From: Ampullaceana balthica
Lineage: Eukaryota; Mollusca; Gastropoda; Lymnaeidae
Direction: 5' to 3'
Assembly (NCBI GenBank): GCA_944989445.1
Contig: CALYLW010000285.1
Coordinates: forward strand, 322,358-386,357
DNA: 64,000 nucleotides
Shown: one piece after another, positions 12,361-61,021 of the stretch
Position numbering within the stretch: the stretch's first letter is position 1
Layout of the letters: the number at the start of each line of letters is the position of its first letter
The notes under the pieces: model-generated
What the model saw: only the letters and a program-made list of their open reading frames with translations
Told to the model about the DNA's origin: nothing
The model's database searches: none
Translations under genes and position numbers: made by a program

Positions 12361-13172
12361 AGTTGACGGTGGACAACTTTTACACGTTTTGATTTGCATA
12401 CAGCAGAAAAATGATTCAATTTTCCACAGTTGTGGCATAACTTCCCATAAGCAGGACATTTTCTAGGTTCATGTTGTTTGTTCCCACAATATTTACTTTT
12501 GCCTGCTTTTATGTGTGTACTTGCCCTTACAGCTTGCTTGACATGTTGACTTGTTGTCCTGTGCGTACTTGATTTCCTGCATGCCTTTGAGTTCACAGAT
12601 TGACAATTCTTTTCTTCATTTAAAGCTTTGAGTTGCAATTCTGACGTTTCCGCCGCTTTGCATATAACTTCAGCCTTGTTTAAATTCAGGTCTAATTCTC
12701 TCAGTAGTCTAGCCCTGAGATATTCATTATTTACTCCAGCCACAATTCTGTCCTTTATCAGCGACTCTGTTAAATTCTCAAATTCACAAGACTTTGCTTT
12801 AAGTTTAAGATCTGTGATAAAATTATCGAAACTTTCTCCCTCACCTTGCTTTCTGGAGAAAAACATGTGCCTCTCGACTGTCACATTCTTTCTTGGCAAA
12901 CAATAATTCTCAAATTTTCGTAACAAACACTTCACTGAATGAAAATCTGTGTCACAATCGTCACATTCCTGACCAATCCATTGGAATGTATTGTACACTT
13001 GTACCGCTGCCTGGCCTATTACATGCAGCAATGTCATGCTCTGCACTTCTTTGCTTTTTGTGTCGAGTCCACTGGCTATCTTGTATATCTGGAAAGACTG
13101 GTTAAAACTCATCCAGTTGTCAGCAATGTTTCCAATTAGCTCCATTGGTTGTGGCCGGTGGAGTCGGTCCAT
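12339..13172 (-). pseudogene. Retrotransposon gag-like protein
   Basis: A 277-codon frame begins 69 bp inside the 5' LTR. It has the capsid-like N-terminal region (W-x-x-F-x-Q-S-F-x-I-Y, then LLHVIGQAA), a basic region, and two zinc-knuckle positions near residues 228-260. The second knuckle is intact (CHNCGKLNHFSAVC). In the first the leading Cys is replaced by Ser (S-K-Y-C-G). The frame is open, but the element lacks RT and integrase, so I treat it as non-functional. Confidence 0.8.
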
Positions 13173-13240
13173 CTGACACCATGTAGAACTTATGGCATCA
13201 GTACTTCAAATAGTCTTGAGGTCCTATACTTCTGACACCA

Positions 13241-13493
13241 TGTAATAGAACTTATGGTCAAGTAACAAGACTTTAACACACTGTGTTCTGGTTAACAACT
13301 GTCTTTAATCAACGATATAATCCACTACAATCAACAACCTCGGTTACCTCTTGAACCGTCCATATATAATCAGCCATCCTCCTAGTCCACGACCACGCAC
13401 GCTTACAGTTCACATCACAAAACCACGTGTTTCATACTAGTCAACTCGCACGCTCAAACAATGTCAATACAACAAAACCACACTACTCTCACA
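13241..13493 (-). repeat. LTR (5' LTR of the minus-strand element)
   Basis: Direct repeat of 11172-11423. Just outside it, at about 13169-13194, a partial copy of the LTR/primer-site junction (CTGACACCATGTAGAACTTA) is repeated, probably a small template-switch product. Confidence 0.9.
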
Positions 13494-14091
13494 GTGTCGA
13501 CGCACCTAGCTAAAAAGAATTTAACAAAAACGCACCCTTTCCTTTATTCTTGTTTTAAAATCCCTTATATTAACTTCAACCCCGTCTCTCTGTCGTTCGT
13601 CGTCGGGCAGAAAAACAAAAGTAAAAAATGACAATTTTCCCGTAAAGCCATCGAGCTGAAATTTGGCACACGGACCCGTGTCACCTAACAATGCATCGTA
13701 TCAAAATTTAAGATCAATTGAACGTACCGTAATTAAATTAATGCATTTTAGTTTATCTATATAAACTATATGTAGCGGTCGCTATTGTTTACATTTTACG
13801 GGTCACTTGACTTCACGCCAGCCACAGGTGAACACATCTCGTGTTTTAACCAGGTAAAAAAAAACTGGAGTTGAGTTAACGCGTTGACGCCACCCGTCCA
13901 TGTCCACACCCCCTCCCCCCTTCCCCCAGTTTTAAGGCCAGGGGAGATAATTTTGGTTTCAGTCTATAAATGTTTGTCGAATTGCACATAATCAATACTT
14001 TTAGTTATGTCTCATATATAATGGATTTATAGTCAAAAACTTTGTTTTTACGGGTTTGTTTTATTAAATCCCCTATATTAACTTCACCGCC

Positions 14092-14190
<99 letters not shown>

Positions 14191-15110
14191 GCGGGCAGAA
14201 AAACATAAGTAAAAAATGACCTACTTCCCGTGATGCCATCAAGCTGAAATTTGGCACATAGGCTCATGTCACATAACAAGACATCGTATCAAAATTTCAG
14301 ATCGATCGAACGTACCTTAATTAATTTAATGCATTTTTAGTTTATCTATATAAAATTATATGTAGCAGTCGCTATTGTTTAAATTTTACGGGTCACTTGA
14401 CTTCACGCCAGCCATCGATGACCACATCTCGTGTTTTCACCAGGTGGAATTCACTCAGTTTCAGGCTGTAAATGTTTGTCGCGTTGGAACATAATCAATA
14501 CTTTAAGTTCCGTCTCATATATAAGTGATTTATAGTCAAAAACTTTGTTTTTATGGGGCTAGTTTAATTAAATCCCTTATATTAACTTAAAAATCTTGTC
14601 TCCTTGTCTGTCTGTCGTCATCTCTTCGTACGTCGGGTGGAAAAACCAAAGTAAAAAATGACACTTTTTCCGTGATGCCATCGAGCTGAAATTTGGCACA
14701 TAGACTCGTGTCACCTAACAATGCATCGTATCAAAATTTCAGATCGATCGAACGTACCGTAATTAAATTAATGCATTTTTATTTTATCTCTATACAACGT
14801 ATGTAATTCAATTTCACAGTTTGTTATTGTTGTTTTCACGTGAAAGTTCAGTGAAGCGTTGACACCATCCGTCGATGTACCGGCGTGCTTTTGTTTACAT
14901 TTTACGTGTCACGCTGAGCTCGGTCCAGCGATCGGTGACCAGACCTTTCCCCTCACCCACCCCACCCCCACCCCAGGGGTTATAAAGCAAAGGGAAGTTA
15001 AGACAGATTCAGTCTGTAAATGTTTGTCGCGTTTGAACATAATCAATACTTTTAGTTATGTCTCATATATAAGGGATTTATAGTCAAAAACTTTGTTTTT
15101 ACGGGTTTGT
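13494..15110 (+). mobile_element. Three more tandem copies of the ~510-bp inverted-repeat element
   Basis: Copies at about 13557-14029, 14065-14532 and 14569-15080, with the same ends (TAAATCCCTTATAT and ATATAAGGGATTTA, some decayed) and the same linker as 9359-10990. Copies 4 and 5 are shorter and carry a GTCACTTGACTTCACGCCAG segment instead of the CGCTGAGCTCGG segment of copies 2, 3 and 6, so two subfamilies alternate. No transposase frame. Confidence 0.8.
14084..14187. repeat. (CT)n microsatellite
   Basis: About 50 CT dinucleotides with one CC interruption. It sits inside the fifth copy of the ~510-bp element, where the other copies have a short CTCTCTGTC stretch. It is a local slippage expansion. 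Confidence 0.97.
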
Positions 15111-15573
15111 TTTTTCTTGTATTTGTTTCTTGTATAGGCATAGCAGAAAAACTGATTTTAATAAGACGTAAAAAGTTGTTAGTAACTAAAGTTAATAAAT
15201 TAAAAAGTTACTACCGCCGCTTTGCGGACATTAGCAATCAAGCTGCTGGGCCCGTATGACCTGAATAAAGGTCATGTCATTGTTGTTAACATTGTGTTTG
15301 AATGTTCAGTTTACTGTTGTTTGAGAATATTATGAGTTTGAGTATGATGAATACATTTACAGCCGGAACAAAAGTTTGTAGTGCTCAATATCATGTTATT
15401 GGAAGTATGCAATTTGGTACTGTGTGAAATTAGGTGCAAGGATGGTGGCTAGGTTGCAATGTTTAGGCGTCAAGACAGCTAAAATTATGCGGCGTTGTGA
15501 ACGGGTAACCCGGGTACCCGTTACACATTTGGACGGGAACCCGGGCAGCTTTTTCAACAACATTGACAGTCCT
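15111..15573. other. Unassigned stretch
   Basis: No gene is seen. It holds the self-complementary GGGTAACCCGGGTACCCGTT near 15,500, next to stray units of the 24-bp minisatellite. Confidence 0.4.
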
Positions 15574-15650
15574 AGTTTGGAAATAGATGGATATGTTGGT
15601 TGGAAATAGGTGGATAAGTTGGTATTAAATAGGCGGATATCTGGGTAAAA
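15574..15650 (+). repeat. Stray degenerate 24-bp minisatellite units
   Basis: Three units share the GGTGGATA core (ATAGATGGATATGTTGGTTG and relatives). They lie 6.5 kb beyond the end of the main array. Confidence 0.6.
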
Positions 15651-15924
15651 TCTACCTGACTAGATAGTTGCACAAGTGTTAACTAATGTTTGTGATGCCT
15701 GCCAGGTAGCCGATGCTTATTTTCCAGGTGACTGAAAAAATGAGGAAGAAAAATGAGCCATCACTCCACACCCTGCCCCACGTTAACAGATTATAGATTT
15801 AGATCAGTGATTCCCAAAGTGGGTGCTACCGCCCCATTGTGGCCGCTGAAGCGACCCAGTGGGGGGTGGTGAAAGCCACAGGTCCATTTTTGGGCGGTGA
15901 AAGCATAAAAGAAAGAAGAGAAGA

Positions 15925-17200
15925 TTTATCTTATCTATCTGTTTACAGACGCTCCTTCTATACAGAAGATTATTGCGTCATACACTTATCTATGATTTGT
16001 ATTTAGTCCTGCATTTTTATTAGAGATTTAAATGTTGATAAAGTGTTGGCTTTCCTTGTTTCTTCAGGCAACCCATTCCACGCTCGAATTCCGGACGGGA
16101 AGAACGAAAATTTGTATGTGTTTGTTCTTGCATGCGGACTAAGAAAGGTGTTTTTATCCTTATGTCTATCTGAGGGTTGTATTAGGTTATCTTTGTGTTG
16201 TATTTCTGAATTAGAACTAATTCCTTTATGATTTATGTATGATTACTACTTTGCTCTTGGTTCTTCTATCCTCTAGTGTTTAAAGGTTTAATGATTTAAC
16301 TAATGGTGTTATTCTTGTCAGTTTTGAATATTCTCCAGTAATGAATCTGGCAGCTCTTTTTTGAATTTGTTCTAGTTTATCAATGCTTTCTCTGGGTGGG
16401 ATGGGTCCCATACAGAAGATGCATATTCTAGTACAGGTCTCACCAAAGTGAGGTAGCATTTTAGTTTTATATCTCTATTACATTTGTTAAAGTTTCTTTT
16501 TATAAAGCCTAAGGTTTTGTTTGATTTTTTAATAACTTTATTGACATGGGATTCCATGATAGTTTCTCATTTATTAAGACTACTAAGTATTTTGCATCTT
16601 TAGTTTTGGGTCAGTTCTTTTCCATGAATGTATTATTTTGAATTTATTTGTTTCTTTTTCTTTGTTACTCTTAACAGTTGACACTTTTCTGGGTGGAAAG
16701 ACATACTCCAGTTAGTTTCCCATTTTATCAATTCATCTAAGTCTTTTTGTAAAATTTTTGCTATCTTGTTCTGATTTAATTGTTCTATAGATTATACAAT
16801 CATCAGCAAATAACCTAACTTTTGTTCCTGTTGAGATGTTGTTGGGTAAATCATTTATATAAATTAAAAAGAGTAAGGGACCTAGCACAGTTCCTTGTGG
16901 AACTCCTGAGTTAACCTTTATTGGTTCAGATTTAGATCCATTAATTTTTACAGTTTGCTCCCTGCCCAAAAGGAAGTTTTGGATCCAGTGATGTAAGGGG
17001 CCTGAGATTCCAAAGTAGTTAAGTTTTTTTAAGTAAACTAAGGTGGTGAACTTTGTCAAATGCTTTTGAGAAGTCTAGTAATATTGTGTCTATTTGAACA
17101 TTATTGTCTAAGCCTTTTGATAGTTCATCTGTTAAAGATTTAGAAAAAAATATCTGTGTATTTCCCTCATAACGCTTAATTTTTCTTTGAAAAATTAAAA
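15925..17200 (-). mobile_element. Jockey/CR1-like LINE fragment inside the hAT element
   Basis: Read on the minus strand, RT motifs appear in order: FLLGREQTVKING, GVPQGTVLGPLLFLIYINDL and the catalytic LFADDCIIY (about 16,790-16,960). After frame breaks comes LVRPVLEYASSVWDP (about 16,400-16,560), then the non-coding 3' end with a TTATCTTATCTATCTG tail at about 15,930. Frameshifts and a missing 5' half show a dead 5'-truncated insertion. Confidence 0.88.
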
Positions 17201-17639
17201 TGTGACGTATCTTACTTGACCAACTTATTTCTAAAATTTAATGAAAGGAATATTTCGCTTCAAGATGATGAACTGAATTAAATAACAACAAAATCTTATA
17301 TTTATAGGCCTACATTTGTAACAAAACCTCTTATGTACAAAAGAAATTTTGAACGAGGGGAACTCAGCCAGTTCCCAAATTTATCAGGAGCAGGAAAATA
17401 AATGATGAAGTCATACTTTCTTATTGTCAGGATTTGGATGTTCTCCATTTAGATTTGTATCAACTATTTGATGATATTTGAACATTAACATACCTGATTG
17501 GATTTCGGATCCTTTTTGAAGTTCAAACACAGAATAATATCGGCAGTTTAAGAATAACTGATGGAAGGAACAACAAATGCTGAATTTAAATGTTAATTCA
17601 AAAGCGGCTACAAATAATTATGGCTTTGAAAATGAGATC

Positions 17640-17990
17640 CCTACGGCTTATCCCGAAATATGGGCGGTAACTGTAATTTTAAAGTTCTTGATTACATTTC
17701 CTTCATCATATTTAGTGGAAATTGGCTTCAGTGCGGTAACCAATTTATTAACAAACAACAACCAAAGAAAAAAAAGAAACTGCAACCAAATGGAACTTCT
17801 CCTTCGGGTTATAATCTGCTTGTAGGTCAAGCAGCTCTAACTGTATATCCTCTGGGGTTGAATCAGCTTCTGCACAAATTGGCGAACTGAGGATACTGAA
17901 GAGTGGTTCAACTTCTTGAAGTCTTGGACTTTCTTTAAAATACCACAGCCAAGGCATCCAACTGAGCCTTGTACTTGTCAGACATTTCAC
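17640..17990 (-). pseudogene. hAT transposase C-terminal fragment
   Basis: The minus-strand translation contains PLFSILSSPIC and QLELLDLQADYNPKEKF, resembling the C-terminal dimerisation end of GTF2I-repeat/ZBED-type hAT transposases. Frame breaks are present. It lies past the LINE insertion relative to the main transposase fragment. Confidence 0.65.
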
Positions 17991-18239
17991 CAGAAATGGT
18001 TTTCATTTGGAGTAAAGGGAAGTGGCAGAACCCTTCATGTCCAGGAACAAAACTATTTCTTCCATTAGATCCCGTAGTCGCCTCAATATCTTGCCCAGGC
18101 CCAGCCAGCGGATACTGATAGATAACAAAATAATATTAAAATCTTCAAGTAGGGTCTTGAACTGCCTGTGGTTAAATACCCTGGCTGTGACAAAGTTTAT
18201 CATACTGACAACTGCTTGACATTCAACACATCTTTACAC

Positions 18240-18530
18240 ATACTTTCCTGATGAAACAGAGATAACTTAATACAACCCCCAGATAGACATAAAGATAAAA
18301 ACACATTTCTTATTCCGTATGCAAGAACAAACACATCAAATTTTCGTTCTTCCCGTCCGGAATTCGGGCGTGGAAGGGGTTGCCTGGAGAAAACAGGAAA
18401 ACCAACACTTTATCAAAATTGAAAACTCTAATAGGAATGCAGGACTAAACACAAACCATAGATATGCGTAGGACGCAATAATATTCTGTATAGAAGGAGT
18501 GTCTGTAACAGATAAGATAAGATAAATACG
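18240..18530 (+). mobile_element. LINE 3' end, inverted relative to the 15.9-kb copy
   Basis: This block is the reverse complement of 15,930-16,200: TTCTTCCCGTCCGGAATTCG, then AACAGATAAGATAAGATAAA as the tail. Two insertions of the same LINE family thus face each other inside one hAT element. Confidence 0.8.
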
Positions 18531-18844
18531 CAGTGGAGAGGTAAGAGTGTATGGTCAGGATGTTCTAATTCTTTGATTTTATTCTTTATCAAGTTTATCA
18601 ATACCTCCAGAACTTCTTTTTTCCAGTTAAATTAACACTTGCCATCTTGTTTTGCAACAACCCATTTCTTTCAACATAGTTCTCGTCAGCATTGAATAAA
18701 TCATTGCCTGTAGTTGTGTCTTCGAGTTACTCAAAGTGAATTAATTCTTCGGTAAGCTCGAAACGAGGGTTATTTTCCCATATAAAAATACCAACAATTG
18801 TGCTGTTACTGTACATTGGTACTTTCGTCCAAAGCAAGAAAGTA

Positions 18845-19282
18845 TCACAAAAAGTCTTTGCTTGCATCTTGAAGTTGGTGCATCAAATTGTCACTTATTT
18901 GTTCCACATGCCTGACTACAGCTCTCCTTGATAGAGAAATGCTGTCAAATTTTATTTGCTGTTCTGGACACATGTTTGCTGCATCTGACAAGCATTCGAT
19001 GATGAACTCGCTGTCAGAAAAAGTTTTGTTCCATTTTACGATCTTATAATACACTATAAAACTAGCATCGGTTGCAGCATCTCGAATTAGAGTCTGTTTG
19101 GTGAAAACATTTTGCTGCTTCTTTAAATTATTAACCAACTCCTGGCATTTCCTTTGTCTCTCTTCGTTCGTTAAATTGTGCCCGAAATCCAAATGTTTTG
19201 TTTCGCGGTGTCTTAAGTCGTACTCCTTAAAGACGCTCACAATGTCACGGCAAAGCAAAAAGACTGATTTGCTCCAACGCAC
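18845..19282 (-). pseudogene. hAT (Charlie-type) transposase fragment
   Basis: A 145-codon minus-strand frame has YDLRHRETKHLDF (end of a BED-type zinc finger), then a helical region, then SDSEFIIECL and ISLSRRAVVRHVEQISDNL. These match the N-terminal half of GTF2IRD2-like hAT transposases. The catalytic first Asp region is not reached in this frame. Confidence 0.8.
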
Positions 19283-19895
19283 GTGCAGCAGTTTTTAGCA
19301 GACATTCGTCCTTAATCTTTCTTTTTTTTTGTAGCACTCATGGTTCAATAAACGTCTATTTGCTTTTAAATTACAATTTTTCAAACCTGTTCAAAGTGTA
19401 CATCGTTAAGAAAAGCCAATTTTGGTTGAGCTGAAATGTAGCTATAAATAGATATGTTAACAATTACTATGTAGCTCTTAATATATATGTTAACAATTAA
19501 TTACTAATGATCACTCATCGATTCTGGGGTTATAAAACCGATTATATATCCCTAGATTCGAATCAAATACTCGGAATATAAATTAAAACATATTTTTAAA
19601 ATTCTAAAAAAAACAAAGAAAATTAACATGACATACGATCGCCTACGGCCGCATAATATACTTTGACGGGCATCATGCGGCCCGCAAACCGTTGTTTGAC
19701 CACACCTGTGTTATAATAATAATTAAAAATTTGAGGGGCGCTGGGTAATATTTTTTCTGGAAAGGGGGCGGTGCACCAAAAATGTTTGGGAACCACTGCT
19801 TTAGATGAACAATTTTTGAAGATATTAAATGACTAATTTTGTTGAAGTAACCTGTCTAATGAAAAAAAAGACTTAGGGATCACCTTTTTTCATAA

Positions 19896-20966
19896 ACCTG
19901 CTAGAAATGTTTTGATGAACCTGCTAGAAAGGTTTTGATGAACCTGCTAGAAATGTTTTGATCAACCTGGTAGATATGTTTTGATGAACCTGCTAGCAAC
20001 CTTTTCATAAATCTGATAGAAATAATTTCATGAACCTGGTAGAAATGTTTTCATGAACCTGCTAGAAATGTTTTGATGAACCTGCTAGAAACCTTTTCAT
20101 AACCCTGCTAGAAATAATTTCATGAACCTGCTAGAAATGTTTTCATGAACCTGTTAGAAATGTTTTGATGAACCTGCTAGAAACCTTTTCATAAACCTGC
20201 TAGAAATAATTTCATGAACCTGCTAGAAATGTTTTCATGAACCTGTTAGAAATGTTTTGATGAACCTGCTAGAAATGTTTTGATGAACCTCCTAGAAACC
20301 TTTTCATAAACCTGCTAGAAATAATTTCATGAACCTGTTAGAAATGTTTTGATGAACGTGCTAGAAATGTTTTGATGAACCTGCTAGAAATGATGTTTTC
20401 ATGAACCTGGTAAAAAATTTTTGATGAACCTGTTAGAAATGTTTTCATGAACCTGGTACAAATGTTTTGATGAACCTGTTAGAAATGTTTTCATGAACCT
20501 GCTAGAAATAATTTCATGATCCTGTTAGAAATATTTTGATGAACCTGCTAGAAATAGTGTCATGAACCTGTTAGAAATATTTTCATGAACCTGGTAGAAA
20601 TTGTTTCATGAACCTGTTAGAAATTTTTTGATGAACCTGCTAGCAACCTTTTCATAAATCTGGTAGAAATGTTTTCATGAACCTGCTAGAAATGGTTTCA
20701 TGAACCTGCTAGAAATGTTTTGATGAACCTGCTAGAAACCTTTTCATAAACCTGCTAGAAATAATTTCATGAACCTGTTAGAAATGTTTTGATGAACGTG
20801 CTAGAAATGTTTTGATGAACCTGCTAGAAATGGTTTCATGATCCTGTTAGAAATTTTTTGATGAACCTGCTAGCAACCTTTTCATAAATCTGGTAGAAAT
20901 GTTTTCATGAACCTGTTAGAAATGGTTTCATGAACCTGCTAGAAATGTTTTGATTAATTTTCTTGA
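19896..20966 (+). repeat. 23-bp minisatellite upstream of VMAT exon 1
   Basis: About 46 units of GAACCTGCTAGAAATGTTTT plus a short tail, with variants GTTAG, GGTAG and AACCTTTTCATAA. The array ends about 45 bp before the VMAT start codon. It is therefore either in the 5' flank or at the end of an upstream intron that stops at TTTTTTCCAAAG. Confidence 0.95.
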
Positions 20967-21009
20967 AATGTTTTTTTCCAAAGCCTGACGCGACACATGC
21001 GGCATTACA

Positions 21010-58289
<37,280 letters not shown>

Positions 58290-58296
58290 ACCAAGA

Positions 58297-58450
58297 GGAG
58301 CAGTTAGTGAACCATCAGGAGCAGTTAGTGAACCATTAGGAGCAGTTAGTGAACCATCAGGAGCAGTTAGTGAACCATCAGGAGCAGTTAGTGAACCATC
58401 AGGAGCAGTTAGTGAACCATCAGGAGCAGTTAGTGAACCTGTCAAACTCT
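58297..58450 (+). repeat. 21-bp minisatellite in the VMAT 3' UTR
   Basis: Seven units of GAGCAGTTAGTGAACCATCA plus G start 8 nt after the stop codon. A shifted frame through exon 15 stays open across it (AVSEPSG units), but the VMAT frame has already ended. Confidence 0.95.
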
Positions 58451-58589
58451 GGAGTTGAACATGAAGCAAGTCAATATGCTTTAAATTTCAATCAACTTAA
58501 GAGAAACAGTTGACCTTTTTGTTAAACTATTTGACGTACAATATTTGAACATTTGGTCAAACGTAAAAAAGCTGAAGTTTTGGTTAAAC

Positions 58590-58795
58590 TAGTTTACTTA
58601 GACTTATCTAACCCTTGTATTTGGACTGGTTACTTAGACTTATCTAACCCTTGTATTTGGACTGGTTACTTAGATTTATCTATCCCTTGTATTTGAACTG
58701 GTTACTTAGACTTATCTAACCCTTGTATTTGGACTGGTTACTTAGACTTATCTAACCCTTGTATTTGGACTGGTTACCTAGACTAATCTAACCCT
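58590..58795 (+). repeat. 36-bp minisatellite in the VMAT 3' region
   Basis: Five to six units of ACTTAGACTTATCTAACCCT plus TGTATTTGGACTGGTT. Confidence 0.94.
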
Positions 58796-59420
58796 TGAAA
58801 TTGGACCGTATACTGTATATGTGAAATAATAGATAAATTACTGGCTTGAAATCCCAAGCATTGTTGCTAATACATTTTATTTTTATAAAAGCGTAAAATG
58901 TATTGCTGAATATAACTTATAAATTATTTACTAGTGATGTCAAAAGTAAACCAAAAGAAACAACTTCCTATTTGTTTATGAATGTTACATATATGTTAGC
59001 TACACATTGGATTTGTATGTGTATATGTGGGTGACCGAGCTAGTTTTAATTATTTGTGTACAAAGTTATAAACACATAAAGTAAATGAATGTGGACACCT
59101 GTGCCAAAAAGGTAGATAATTATGAAAAGTCAATGTATTCTTGTCCTGGTTTGTTGAGTTATCTTAACACTAATCAATGTTGTTTATTGAATGTGTTATA
59201 AACAACCGTGTGTATAATGCCAACACTAATGTAGTTTTAAAAAACGATAACTAAATTATATTATACTTGTATCTGACAAAGGTTCGTGGGTCTATTGGGA
59301 CGAAAGGCACTGAAGTACTGGTATGATGTGTTACTCTGAGATGGAAGGTAATGAAGTACTAGTCTGAGATTAGAAGTACTGTAGTATTAATCTGATATGG
59401 GAAGTACTGAATTACTGAAA
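58796..59420 (+). other. Probable VMAT 3' UTR, unassigned
   Basis: AT-rich with no coding signal and no clean AATAAA signal. Confidence 0.5.
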
Positions 59421-59545
59421 TTTGGAGAACTGAAATATTAGTCATAGACGAGAAGAACTGAATATTAGTCACAGACGAGAAGAACTGAAATATTAGTCAC
59501 AGACGAGAAGAACTGCAATATTAGTCACAGACGAGAAGAACTGAA
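59421..59545 (+). repeat. 28-bp repeat, four to five units
   Basis: Units of GAACTGAAATATTAGTCACA plus GACGAGAA. Confidence 0.92.
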
Positions 59546-60820
59546 GTACTGGTATGAAACAAGGAGCAGTGAAGAGTTGGGCTAAGGCGGGCGGGGCTGT
59601 ACATTAGTGCTGAGCTAATACGAAGATTTCAGTGAAATGTGGAACACTAGGGTCCGGTGATCAGCCCTGGAATGTTTGGCTATGCTGGTTTGGGGGGGGG
59701 GTTCTATGAGAGTATCTGAGGTATAGTGACGGAGAGAAATAGGATGTGAGTGTTCTAGACTCCTAGTGTTAGAGGTGAATGTGAGATGTGGTGAGAAGTT
59801 GAATGGTACAGTGAGGAAAGTAATTAAGTGCATGTGTTAGAAAGTACATGTTAAGAGGACGTGAGTGCAGGAGATGGAAAGTGCAAAAGTAAAGGAGTTA
59901 AAGAGTAAAAGAGTACAGAATTTTGAAAGCACATGAGTGCATGGGTTATAGAGTACGTGAGTACAGGGATTAGGTTGTTTCTCACCGACTGTCGTGAGAG
60001 TTGAGGCTCAAGTAAAAGCTTTCTGTATGATAATGATAATACCTAGTTATCTGTAAATTGTTTCACTCAATGATGTCATATCCAGTAACCTCATGATTGG
60101 TTTATCAAATCTATTTATAGACTTAATGAATCCTTCCATTTCCACATAGTATGTCTAGTAACATCATCAAATACTTCTGCATGTTAAAGTTTTATTTTTA
60201 TCTATTTGTACTACTTAAATCATTTGGAAGTGAGGATTTGGAAAATAGATATTGAGCTAGGTTATAAAATACTTCTCTATAAACAATTTAAAAAATGAGA
60301 TTCGACAGATGCCCTAAACCTTTTCGTGGATATGTGATTGCATTAATGAAAACAACGATTTATTTCATTCAGAGTTTTGTAAGTCACAGTACAAGAACGT
60401 CTTCAGTAAGCCTGAATCTCAATCGGTTCCTTTTAACATAAAATGTAGCTTACTCTTTGTTAGTTTCAATTTTATCGGTTTAGGAGAAAGTAAAATTCAT
60501 TCCAGATGTATAAACAAAACCTTGTCAGATTTTATGTGAGATGAACATATTTTTATAGTTTTAACACTGAGAAATTCAATTCCCCCCCCCCACTCTTTTT
60601 TTTTAAGGTTTAAAAAAATATGCGTGTAGAAAGTAGACAGAATTTTTGTTAAAGCAGTCAATTTTCTACACAAAATGTGTTTATACTTGGACATTAAGAT
60701 TGTACAAGAAAATTCTCTACAAGTAAAACAAACCACTTTCAGCACGAAGACGGAACGTGTAAAAAAGATTATTTTCTGGAATCCAATGTCTGTAACATTT
60801 TTGCTCAAATACTTTTCAAG
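59546..60820 (+). other. 3'-side stretch, unassigned
   Basis: Contains short AGTACATGTG/GAGTGC-type loose repeats near 59,850-59,960 and C-runs near 60,580. No credible gene on either strand. Confidence 0.5.
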
Positions 60821-60824
60821 TGTA

Positions 60825-61012
60825 AATAAATATGTTGCCTGTGATTCACTGTGAAAGTAAATTATATCTGATGTGATAAAATAGATACAAATGTTACGTC
60901 ATTGAATGCTATGATACATTTTATGACTGCCTAATAATGTTACCATTTTTTATTTATTTTTGGGGCTTTGCTTTCAACAAATTGTTTTTGTTTGTTTTTT
61001 CCCTTAAATAAA
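60825..61012 (+). terminator. Candidate poly(A) signals for VMAT
   Basis: AATAAA hexamers at 60825 and 61007 are the first canonical ones I noticed downstream of the stop codon, about 2.5-2.7 kb away. Whether the transcript extends this far is unknown; upstream non-canonical signals may be used. Confidence 0.3.
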
Positions 61013-61021
61013 GCCAATGCG

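Larger units (their letters stand above)
11172..13493 (-). mobile_element. Internally deleted Ty3/gypsy-type LTR retrotransposon
   Basis: Two ~252-bp direct LTRs (11172-11423, 13241-13493) flank a minus-strand interior. Read on the minus strand each LTR starts TGTGAG and ends ATTACA. Next to the 5' LTR (the right one) lies TGGTGTCAGAAGT, a plausible tRNA primer-binding site. Next to the 3' LTR is a purine tract, AGAAGGGAGA. The flanks GCGTC and GTGTC could be a decayed 5-bp target duplication. The interior codes gag and protease, then jumps to the C-terminal end of pol. Reverse transcriptase, RNase H and the integrase core are missing, so the copy cannot move alone. Confidence 0.9.
15805..19798 (-). 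mobile_element. hAT element (Charlie-like), about 4.0 kb, decayed
   Basis: Ends CAGTGATTCCCAAAGTGGG and TGTTTGGGAACCACTG form the classic hAT inverted repeat. They are flanked by ATTTAGAT and CTTTAGAT (7 of 8 bases), an 8-bp target duplication. Minus-strand transposase fragments lie at 18,845-19,282 and about 17,640-17,990. The middle is filled with LINE pieces. An inner GCGGCCCGCAAACC block near 19,670 resembles the ends of the short hAT elements elsewhere in the window. Confidence 0.85.

Noticed and set aside
14073..14279. An Arg/Glu-repeat peptide frame
   Set aside because: It is the translation of the CT microsatellite.
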